A DNA stretch of 40,100 nucleotides, taken from positions 1-40,100 of the forward strand of contig DXHJ01000146.1 in assembly GCA_019113475.1 (NCBI GenBank), in the 5' to 3' direction. A program made the position numbers and the translations under genes. Origin of the DNA: Candidatus Dorea intestinavium (lineage in GTDB: Bacteria > Bacillota > Clostridia > Lachnospirales > Lachnospiraceae). Positions 28,669 through 36,917 of the stretch are shown here, piece after piece (position 1 is the stretch's first letter; each line of letters opens with the position of its first letter). Under the pieces are notes generated by a model that had not been told where the DNA came from, made no database searches, and worked only from the letters and a program-made list of their open reading frames with translations.

Positions 28669-28675
28669 GCTCCTC

Positions 28676-29746
28676 TTATTTCTTCTCCATTATTTCTTTT
28701 AGAGACTCAGTATATGGGGCTCTAGCTATACCATATTCCGTAATAATTCCAGTTATTAAGTCATTATCTGTCACATCAAATGCTGGGTTAAATACTTTAA
28801 CTCCTGATGGAGCCATTCTTTCTTTATACCACATTTCTGTAACTTCTTCGCTTGGCCTTTCTTCGATTTCTATATCACTACCACTTTTTGTAGCTAAATC
28901 AATCGTCGATGTCGGTGCACACACATAAAATGGGACATTATATCTTTTTGCTATAGTTGCAACCACTGATGTTCCAATTTTATTAGCAGTATCACCGTTT
29001 GCAGCAACTCTATCACAACCTACAAATACGGCATTAACCCATCCATTTTTCATTACCATTCCTGACATGTTATCACAGATTAGTGTGACATCCATTCCAG
29101 CTTCTTGTAGTTCATAAGCAGTCAATCTAGCACCTTGCAGCAATGGTCTCGTTTCATCTGCAAAAATATGGAAATTATAACCCCTTTCATGACCCAAATA
29201 CATAGGAGCGGTAGCTGTTCCATATTTCACTGTAGCTAATTGTCCCGCATTACAATGTGTTAATAGTCCATCACCTGGTTTTACCAAGCTTAATCCAAAT
29301 TCTCCAATTTGTTTACATACCCAAATATCTTCGTCGCGAATTTTCACCGCCTCTTTATAAATTGCTTCAACTATTTCTTTAGTCTTTTTATCTTTATTAT
29401 CATTTGCAGCTTTAAAGACCCTATCTAACGCCCAAAAAAGATTAACCGCTGTAGGTCTAGCAGTTGCCAAGTATTCTTTCGCTTTTAACAATTGTTTCAA
29501 AAACTCTTCACTGTCCTCAGTTTCTATTTCTTTAGCTGCCAAATATAAACCAAATCCAGCAGTTACCCCTATAGCCGGGGCCCCTCTTACTTGTAATAAA
29601 TAAATCGCTGTCCATATTTCTTTTTGTCTTTTTAAAGTTAACATTTCTAAATCATATGGTAATTTAGTCTGATCAATTATAATTATTGCATCTTTTTCAT
29701 CATTTAATGCAACCGTCTCATAATCTAATATTGTTTTACTTTCCAT
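28676..29746 (-). CDS. mtnA: S-methyl-5-thioribose-1-phosphate isomerase (or 5-deoxyribose-1-P isomerase)
   Basis: VRGAPAIGVTAGFGLYLA, ATARPTAVNLFWALDRV, THCNAGQLATVKYGTATAP, ADETRPLLQGARLTAYEL, GCDRVAANGDTANKIGT. Confidence 0.95.
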   Translation of the reverse strand: MESKTILDYETVALNDEKDAIIIIDQTKLPYDLEMLTLKRQKEIWTAIYLLQVRGAPAIGVTAGFGLYLAAKEIETEDSEEFLKQLLKAKEYLATARPTAVNLFWALDRVFKAANDNKDKKTKEIVEAIYKEAVKIRDEDIWVCKQIGEFGLSLVKPGDGLLTHCNAGQLATVKYGTATAPMYLGHERGYNFHIFADETRPLLQGARLTAYELQEAGMDVTLICDNMSGMVMKNGWVNAVFVGCDRVAANGDTANKIGTSVVATIAKRYNVPFYVCAPTSTIDLATKSGSDIEIEERPSEEVTEMWYKERMAPSGVKVFNPAFDVTDNDLITGIITEYGIARAPYTESLKEIMEKK

Positions 29747-29779
29747 AGATATGCCTCCTATATCCTATATCTTACTTGA

Positions 29780-31003
29780 TTAAAATTCTTTTGCTACTTC
29801 CTCTATAGTTTTTCTATATGATTTTCCATCTGTATAATTATTTCTATCTAATATAAATCTTTTAGCCGCACTAATGCATATCTTCTCTGCCCTTGCCCGC
29901 TTATCCTCGTCCTTAATTTGAGTAATATCTATAACATTAGCCATACCAACTATTCGTCTAATTCCTTCTAATCCGGCCACTGCTGCTGTATCTCTTAGAA
30001 TTGTACCCAAATACCATTCTTTAAATCCTTCTGTTTTAGCCATTATTTCTGTCACATTATTTTCATAATAAACATTATATTTCTCAATGAATAAGTCCAC
30101 TATATTTTCTATAGTATCTAATATCCAATTACAATATTCTTCCTTTTCTTTGTCATCTTCAATTGTCGCATCTCCATTACTCCATGCAAACATTAAATTG
30201 GCAATTATATTTCCGATATCATATCCCATTGGACCATAAAATGCGAATTCTGGATCAAAAACATAAGTGTGTTCCTTGTTAATAAAAATAGATCCTGTAT
30301 GCAAATCACCATGCACCAAAGCTTGTGCATTATTCATGAAATCAAATTTACATTTTGCCACTTCCAGATGTAAATTTTTGTCATTATAAAGTTCCTTTTT
30401 CACAAATTCTAAGTTTGGTGGGAAAACATTATTCCTGTTATTTTGGTTATTATAAGGTTCTGTATAAACTAAGTCTTCACTAATTTCACACAACTCTGGA
30501 TTAATAAACTCTTTAACCAATTCTTTTTTTGCTTTATGCTCCATTACTATATCTGTAGAAGATATAAGTGAATTTACTAAAAATGTACTAATATGATCTG
30601 CAAACAAAGGATATATTTCGTGATTCATAAGCCCCGTCCTCATCATGGTATGACCTACCATATCTTGCATTATCATTGCACACATAACTTCATCATACAA
30701 ATATACTTTCGGAACAAGCCCAGGTGCACTTTTTTCTTGAAGTCCCAAAATGCGTGCTTCTATTCTTCCTCTATCCATGGATATGCTCATCTCTGACGAT
30801 ATTCGTAATGTTTCACCAGCTTGTTTTATAATAATAGATTTCCCACTTATTTGATCTTTTACTCGAAATACATAGTTTAGATTTCCATCTCCTATTTCTT
30901 TACAAGTTAATTCAGAATTTTTATCGAAAAAATCGACCTTCTCCATCACATATTCTGGCACATCCTTTTCTTTCATAAGAAAATAACTATCAAATCTAGA
31001 CAT
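29780..31003 (-). CDS. mtnK: S-methyl-5-thioribose kinase (or 5-deoxyribose kinase)
   Basis: EIGDGNLNYVFRVKD, IIIKQAGETLRI, ALVHGDLHTGSIFINKEHTYVFDPEFAFYGPMGYDIGNIIANL. Confidence 0.93.
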   Translation of the reverse strand: MSRFDSYFLMKEKDVPEYVMEKVDFFDKNSELTCKEIGDGNLNYVFRVKDQISGKSIIIKQAGETLRISSEMSISMDRGRIEARILGLQEKSAPGLVPKVYLYDEVMCAMIMQDMVGHTMMRTGLMNHEIYPLFADHISTFLVNSLISSTDIVMEHKAKKELVKEFINPELCEISEDLVYTEPYNNQNNRNNVFPPNLEFVKKELYNDKNLHLEVAKCKFDFMNNAQALVHGDLHTGSIFINKEHTYVFDPEFAFYGPMGYDIGNIIANLMFAWSNGDATIEDDKEKEEYCNWILDTIENIVDLFIEKYNVYYENNVTEIMAKTEGFKEWYLGTILRDTAAVAGLEGIRRIVGMANVIDITQIKDEDKRARAEKICISAAKRFILDRNNYTDGKSYRKTIEEVAKEF

Positions 31004-31015
31004 TTATACAACCTC

Positions 31016-32023
31016 CTAATTTTTTTTATTGTAATATGTCATTGCTAACGCTACCGCTAAAACGATTCCTTTAACTATGTTCATTGCATAATATGGAACT
31101 GCCATCATAATTAAGCCATTCTCCAAAATACCTACCAATGCTGCTCCTACCAAAGTTCCAAAGGCATTTGCTTTACCCGCTCCTAACACTGAGAATCCAA
31201 TATAGGCTGCTGCCACCGAGGGCATTAAATATGCATCTCCTGCCTGAACTTGCGCCGTTCCTACCCTCGCAGCTAAACATATTCCACCTATAGATGCGAA
31301 TATTGCTGACATAAAATAAGCTAGAATTTTATATTTTGCAACTGGTATCCCTGATAACTTAGCCGCTTCAGGGTTTCCTCCAACAGCATACATATATCTA
31401 CCATGTTTTGTATAACCCAAGAAGAAAATAGCGAATACCACAACGCACAACATAATTATAATTAGCCATGGCTCTGAACCCATTGCTTTAAAATGACTAC
31501 TTAATAATCCTTCAGCTTGGCTTCCATCTGGTCTTGTCATTCTTTCAGTTATGGCTCCACCTCTTGAATATGTTAAAGATACACCTTGAAACATAAACAT
31601 AACTGCCAATGCTGCTACCATATCAGGTATCTTGAATTTAACAATTAGAATGGAGTTTACAATTGCAATTGTTAAACATACCATAATAGTAAGTAATATT
31701 GATAAGCCCATATTTAAGTTGTACCATACAAACATTGTCATAATAAAAGTGTCTGCAAAATTCGCGCACGCACCTATTGATAAGTCCATTCCATCAACTG
31801 CTAAAGAATAGGTTAACCCAATAGAAATAATTGTTGTAATAGAAATGGCTCTTAAGATTGTAATAATATTAGAGGTCGTCAAAAACATGCTTCCTCCAAC
31901 CTGTGTGTTCCAGTTAGCAAAAGTAAATATTAAAAACAAAATAACAAGAGTTACTATTGTTCCCCATTTCATAATAAAATTTGATGTATTTACTTTTCTA
32001 TTCTTTGTCTTAGCCTGATTCAT
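31016..32023 (-). CDS. Sugar (ribose-type) ABC transporter permease, RbsC family
   Basis: TTSNIITILRAISITTIISIGLTYSLAVDGMDLSIGA; HGRYMYAVGGNPEAAKLSGIPV. Confidence 0.93.
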   Translation of the reverse strand: MNQAKTKNRKVNTSNFIMKWGTIVTLVILFLIFTFANWNTQVGGSMFLTTSNIITILRAISITTIISIGLTYSLAVDGMDLSIGACANFADTFIMTMFVWYNLNMGLSILLTIMVCLTIAIVNSILIVKFKIPDMVAALAVMFMFQGVSLTYSRGGAITERMTRPDGSQAEGLLSSHFKAMGSEPWLIIIMLCVVVFAIFFLGYTKHGRYMYAVGGNPEAAKLSGIPVAKYKILAYFMSAIFASIGGICLAARVGTAQVQAGDAYLMPSVAAAYIGFSVLGAGKANAFGTLVGAALVGILENGLIMMAVPYYAMNIVKGIVLAVALAMTYYNKKN

Positions 32024-32024
32024 T

Positions 32025-33533
32025 TTATTTTCCTCCTGTCGAATAGTATAGTAACTCTTTTTCAGTAGTTTCTTTTACGCCCAATTCTTTCACTATTTGT
32101 CCATCATACATAACATAGATCCGATCACAGATGCTTAGAAGTTCTTGAAACTCACAAGTAGCATAAATAGCACCTTTCCCTTGAGCTGCTAGATCTTCAA
32201 TAAGCTCATACATATCTTGTTTTGCTCCGACATCTATTCCTTTTGTTGGTTCATCATATATGTATACATCTGATGCTGAATTAAGCCATTTTGCTACTAC
32301 TACTTTTTGTTGGTTACCACCTGAAAGTAGAGAAACTTTCTGATTCTCAGAAGGAGTTTTTATTCCTAATCCAGATATCATTTCTTTACTGTCTTTTTTT
32401 TCTTTTTTCTTATTAATAACAGATATTTTATTAGTATATTTTTTTAAAGCTGAAATTGTAATGTTCGCATACACTGGATCAGTTACAAGGACGCCTTCTT
32501 TTCTTCTTTCTTCTGGAATGAGCGCCATTCCATGTTTTACTGCTTTGCGTGGACTTTTCATGTGTATATTTTCATTTTTTAATTTTATTGTTCCATCATA
32601 TTTATAACAACCAAATAAGGTTTTACATAATTCCGTTTTCCCTGCACCTACTAGGCCTGCAATTCCAACAATTTCACCTTCCCTAACATACATATTAATG
32701 TCTTTTACTTTGTTATTACTTTCAGTTAAATTGCTAACTTCTAATAATGGTTTTCCTATTTTGCATGGTTTCTTTACATAAACATCATCGTATTTTCTTC
32801 CCAACATGTATTCAACTATAGTATTGGCTTTTAAATCTCTTGAAAAAGGCATACTCTTTACAACCTTGCCATCTTTCATAATAGTTATATCTTCACAAAT
32901 CTCATACAATTCATTTAATCTGTGGGATATAAAGACAATTCCCACACCTTGTTTAGCTAGGTCTCTTACTACTTCAAACAACTCTTCCGTTTCTGTATTT
33001 GATAAAGGTGCTGTTGGCTCATCTAGTATAAGGAATTTACATTTTTCAACTACACATCTTGCTATAAGAACCATTTGTTTCTCTGCCAATGACAACTCTG
33101 AAGCCGGCTTAGTTACATCAACATTAATATTTAAAGAATTAAGCATTTCCCTTGCTTCTTTCCTTATATTTTTCCAGTTTACTAGTTGCTTTTTTCCCAT
33201 TTTGTTCACGATTGAGTTCAACATTACATTTTCTGCAACTGATAAATACGGGATTAATGCTGTATCCACTTCTTGATATACTATTTCAATTCCCTTTTCT
33301 TTCGAGTCTTTAGGGGATCGGATTTCAATCGGATCCCCATTAAGATAAATTTGGCCTGTATAATGATTATTTACTCCACCTAAAACTTTCATTAGTGTGG
33401 ATTTTCCAGCCCCATTAGCGCCAACAAGAGCATGTATCGTTCCGCTTTCTAAGCTAAAGTCAGCGCCCTCAAGTGCTTTAACACCAGGAAATTCTATAGA
33501 TATATTTTTCATTTCTAGTTTTGTTCGTTCCAT
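32025..33533 (-). CDS. Sugar (ribose-type) ABC transporter ATP-binding protein, RbsA family (two ATPase domains)
   Basis: GANGAGKSTLMKVL, SLAEKQMVLIARCV, LILDEPTAPLS, second domain GLVGAGKTELCKTLFG, LLSGGNQQKVVVAKWL. Confidence 0.95.
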   Translation of the reverse strand: MERTKLEMKNISIEFPGVKALEGADFSLESGTIHALVGANGAGKSTLMKVLGGVNNHYTGQIYLNGDPIEIRSPKDSKEKGIEIVYQEVDTALIPYLSVAENVMLNSIVNKMGKKQLVNWKNIRKEAREMLNSLNINVDVTKPASELSLAEKQMVLIARCVVEKCKFLILDEPTAPLSNTETEELFEVVRDLAKQGVGIVFISHRLNELYEICEDITIMKDGKVVKSMPFSRDLKANTIVEYMLGRKYDDVYVKKPCKIGKPLLEVSNLTESNNKVKDINMYVREGEIVGIAGLVGAGKTELCKTLFGCYKYDGTIKLKNENIHMKSPRKAVKHGMALIPEERRKEGVLVTDPVYANITISALKKYTNKISVINKKKEKKDSKEMISGLGIKTPSENQKVSLLSGGNQQKVVVAKWLNSASDVYIYDEPTKGIDVGAKQDMYELIEDLAAQGKGAIYATCEFQELLSICDRIYVMYDGQIVKELGVKETTEKELLYYSTGGK

Positions 33534-33551
33534 ATTATATCTACCTTCTCC

Positions 33552-34673
33552 TTATTTTACATATAAGTCTGTTATATCATCTGTATATAACGCTCCTTCT
33601 GGATCTTCAGCATTTCCCCATCCTTCAATAATTTCGCCTAATTGATCCATTGTTGTTCCTTCTTTTAATTGTGTTGTAACAATATTATTGGCACTAAGAT
33701 TAAAATATTCAGGTGTCTCTTTTCCTGCTAATTTCAAAGCAATAAGTCTCATGTCTACTATACCTATTAATTTAGGATCTACAGCTGCCGCTGACTTCCA
33801 TATTTCTGGATTTTCCACCATTAACTGAATGTCATCATTTGATATATCAATTGTGTACATTGGCATATCTGTTCTTTTCGCATCTTTTAATGCTTGTAAA
33901 ACGCCTTTTGCTAATTCATCATAACAACCCCATATTGCATCAACTTCACCCTCTCCAATCGTAGGTAAAATTGCTTCTGTCTTAGTAGTAACATCTCCTC
34001 TAGCATTTGCTGAGTCAGATGGTGAAATTGTATTTATAGTCTTGATTTTTCCTTCTTTTTCTAATTTTTCATATACAACATTTCTTCTATCAAGAGGAGG
34101 CACTCCAGGACCCATAAATGTTTTTAAAACATTCATCGGATATTCTCCACCTTTTTCTTCAAATTCTTGCATCATATATCCTAACGATAGTTCAGCTAAT
34201 GCTTGATCATCTTGAGCTGTTGAGGTCACTCCTTTAAGTAGTTCTCCTTCAGCATCTCCATCTTTCATTGGCATTGTATCAAAAGTAACTACTTTCATTC
34301 CTTTCTCTATAGCTGGCTCTAACATCCTGTATGAATAGGATAATTGACCATGAGATACTACGAGTGCATCATAGTTTTGGCTAATTACTTGTGCTACTGT
34401 CTCTTGACATTTAGCATCATCACCATCAGTTACAAAAGTATCAACCGTAAATCCGAATTTTTCACCTTCCTCAACACATCCTGCAAGAAATTGTTGAGTA
34501 TGATCCCCATTAGCTAGATTCCTTACAACTGCAACTTTTTTCCCGCTGATCCCGTCGGCAGTTGCATCGCCTCCACTTGTATCACTCTTTTGTGCTGCCT
34601 TGTCGCCACAACCGACTAACATCCCCATTAACATCGCAGAACATAACAGGATACTTACAATTTTCTTTTTCAT
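33552..34673 (-). CDS. Sugar ABC transporter substrate-binding lipoprotein (periplasmic-binding-protein type 1 fold)
   Basis: Lipobox AMLMGMLVGCGDK; KKVAVVRNLANGDHTQQFLAGCVEEGEKFGF, VISQNYDALVVSHG. Confidence 0.92.
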   Translation of the reverse strand: MKKKIVSILLCSAMLMGMLVGCGDKAAQKSDTSGGDATADGISGKKVAVVRNLANGDHTQQFLAGCVEEGEKFGFTVDTFVTDGDDAKCQETVAQVISQNYDALVVSHGQLSYSYRMLEPAIEKGMKVVTFDTMPMKDGDAEGELLKGVTSTAQDDQALAELSLGYMMQEFEEKGGEYPMNVLKTFMGPGVPPLDRRNVVYEKLEKEGKIKTINTISPSDSANARGDVTTKTEAILPTIGEGEVDAIWGCYDELAKGVLQALKDAKRTDMPMYTIDISNDDIQLMVENPEIWKSAAAVDPKLIGIVDMRLIALKLAGKETPEYFNLSANNIVTTQLKEGTTMDQLGEIIEGWGNAEDPEGALYTDDITDLYVK

Positions 34674-34706
34674 ATTTTCCCTCCTAAATATAATTTTTAT
34701 GCTGTA

Positions 34707-34744
34707 TTTAATAACAAACCCTTTTGGTTAATTTGTTTATTAAA
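34707..34744. promoter_or_regulatory. Inverted repeat in the promoter region of the ABC-mtnKA operon, candidate operator
   Basis: TTTAATAACAAA (34707-34718) against TTTGTTTATTAAA (34732-34744), complementary except for one extra base; contains ACAAACC, also present in the aldolase/deoR intergenic region. Confidence 0.45.
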
Positions 34745-35129
34745 TACTGCTATTTCATACCCGGATTGTAACATTCGATGTCCGTTTCATCAATATTTAT
34801 TTTTATTATATTGCATTTATTTCTGTTTTGTTTAATTTTATCATCATATTTTGTCTGTTTTATACAATGTTTTTCTGTTTTTAGTGAATATCATCATTTT
34901 AAACCTCGAATCAAACATAACCAAACATTTATACTCATTTTTTTGAAAATATGCTAGATTTACTATTTGTTTATTTAAGGTTTTTTATCTAATTTGTTCT
35001 TAATTCAATCTGATAATAGCTTAAAAATCTTTTAAATCATCTCTTTACTCCTAATATTGCGATTTTTTTATCATTCTTTTGCATATTTCACTTTTCTGGC
35101 ATTTATTCGAATTTATGACTAAGGAAACT

Positions 35130-35161
35130 AAAAAAAGCCATCAATAACTGATGGCTTTTTT
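35130..35161. terminator. Terminator hairpin downstream of the 99-aa gene
   Basis: AAAAAAGCCATCA ATAAC TGATGGCTTTTTT; T-run on both strands. Confidence 0.85.
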
Positions 35162-35169
35162 ACTCACGC

Positions 35170-35469
35170 TCAACTTTTAATCATCGAAATAGAATCTACT
35201 AAACAGTACCCTGATTGAATGTTATAAGCATCCTTTAGGTACACATAAAGACATTGACCTATTTCTTTAAACTTCGTCGGTATTGCTTCCATGGACACAT
35301 CACTTGCAAAATGAAAGGTTGCCCATTTCTGATTTTTCATTAAAAAATCAAGTTTATCCTTCTTTGATAATTCCACATTTATAAATAATTTTCCTACTTC
35401 TCTCGCATTTCCTCTAATTAGAAAATCCTCTATCTCCACCTCTTCTACCTTAGACAATACTTGTTCCAT
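35170..35469 (-). CDS. Hypothetical 99-aa protein, no family recognised
   Basis: Good spacing behind the CdaR-like gene, own SD (GGGAGGAAGC), strong terminator after it. Confidence 0.6.
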   Translation of the reverse strand: MEQVLSKVEEVEIEDFLIRGNAREVGKLFINVELSKKDKLDFLMKNQKWATFHFASDVSMEAIPTKFKEIGQCLYVYLKDAYNIQSGYCLVDSISMIKS

Positions 35470-35487
35470 AGCTTCCTCCCTTGTTGC

Positions 35488-36600
35488 TTAATCCACTTTA
35501 AGACTATGAAAAAAATAAATGGCTAAAGAATATAAATGAGCATATTGGAAAGAGCGGGGGTCTTTCCCTGTTTTATCCGCAATTCTAAGCAGTTTCTTTT
35601 GTAAGGTATTTTTATGAATATAAAGTTCTTGACTCGCTCTCATTATCGAGCCATTGTACTTATAATAAATTTCGAGCACTCTTAATAATTCCGGTATAGA
35701 AGCTTCTTCAATATTGGAAAACACTTTGATAATATAATCCTTTTTCGCTTGATCACTAATATCTTCCATCACGATCTCTAAATCAATATTATTATAAAAA
35801 TTAATAGTAAATCCAGCTTTTATCGAAGATATCTTGCCTGCTCTTATTGCCTCTTGATATGATTTATTAATATCCTTTTCTGCCCTACTGCGACCATCAA
35901 CACCTACACGTACGCATATCTCTTCGTTATTAGTAAAGGGTTCTACTATTTCTTTTACATATTCCTTAATCGACCGGTCTTCCATTTCTGGAATACCAAT
36001 AATAAAATAGGTTTTCTCTGCTAAAAAAAACGACTGCTCAAATTTACTCTCTTCATATTTCTTTGCAAAAGTCTCTAAGGATTCAACCTTTCCTTTAATA
36101 TTAACAAAAATAATACGCCTTGGAATTGTTACATCAATGCCTAATAACAACCCTCTTTCCGCAAAATCTTCAAAACTTCCTGCGTACTCATCATGGACCC
36201 ATTCACTTATGTAAATACTTTTTGCCGCCACGAAATCACGGCTTTCTTGTCTTTGAACATCCTCAAGCAATAAAATCTCCACCAATTTTGTAATAATCCG
36301 AACATGAGGTTTTATTTTAGGATATTCTCCACTTACAGCAATCGCACCTACTACTTTGCTGCGCACTCTAAGTGGTAATACAATGCCTTCTTTTGCCCCA
36401 GAAAATTCATCGTCAGAAATAATCTTTAACTCCTCTAATCCTTCCGAAATTAATTTAATGACGCCTGTATGCTTCGTTCCAATCCTTTCTTTTTCAGAAC
36501 TTGCTATAATGACTCCTTCCGCATCAATATAATTAATTTTCTGAGGGATAATTCCGGAAATTTCATCAACGATGTATTGCGCTCTTCTTCTCGTTATCAT
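35488..36600 (-). CDS. CdaR/PucR-like transcriptional regulator (sugar diacid recognition domain plus C-terminal HTH)
   Basis: N-terminal diacid_rec (AQYIVDEISGIIPQKINYIDAEGVIIASSEKERIGTKHTGV), C-terminal LLRVLEIYYKYNGSIMRASQELYIHKNTLQKKLLRIADKTGKDPRSF. Confidence 0.88.
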   Translation of the reverse strand: MITRRRAQYIVDEISGIIPQKINYIDAEGVIIASSEKERIGTKHTGVIKLISEGLEELKIISDDEFSGAKEGIVLPLRVRSKVVGAIAVSGEYPKIKPHVRIITKLVEILLLEDVQRQESRDFVAAKSIYISEWVHDEYAGSFEDFAERGLLLGIDVTIPRRIIFVNIKGKVESLETFAKKYEESKFEQSFFLAEKTYFIIGIPEMEDRSIKEYVKEIVEPFTNNEEICVRVGVDGRSRAEKDINKSYQEAIRAGKISSIKAGFTINFYNNIDLEIVMEDISDQAKKDYIIKVFSNIEEASIPELLRVLEIYYKYNGSIMRASQELYIHKNTLQKKLLRIADKTGKDPRSFQYAHLYSLAIYFFHSLKVD

Positions 36601-36850
36601 TTCCTTCTCCCTTCGTTCATATCATCTTGTTCTTTTATATACGGACAATGGCATTTAATATTTGGTGTTTCCTATACTATATTTAAGTTTGCTAAAAATG
36701 GAAAGGGGCACCCGTAATACTTATTACACAGCATATTGTTGTGGAAACCATTTGCTTAAAAACTCCATATATTATTTTGAAAATAACCGATTTTATGATT
36801 ATTTTTCCTCTTTTATTAGACAATACTCCAATTAACTAATTATATTATAG

Positions 36851-36891
36851 CGAAAAAAAACGGATATTACACATAAATTTGTATAATATCC
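36851..36891 (-). terminator. Terminator downstream of the surface-protein gene
   Basis: GGATATTA (36862-36869) pairs with TAATATCC (36884-36891); A-run on + strand gives T-run on the minus strand. Confidence 0.6.
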
Positions 36892-36917
36892 CTTCCTTTT
36901 TTATATTACAGCAACCA

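Noticed and set aside
28572-28928. 118-aa + strand ORF spanning the deoR end and mtnA
   Set aside because: Out of frame with deoR and antisense to mtnA; it also covers the terminator hairpin.
32806-33276. 156-aa + strand ORF
   Set aside because: Antisense to the RbsA-type ATPase; long only because of codon bias.
34674-35129. Possible S-box (SAM) riboswitch upstream of the importer-mtnKA operon
   Set aside because: No S-box core landmarks found by eye on the minus strand; the region is AT-rich with operator-like repeats instead.
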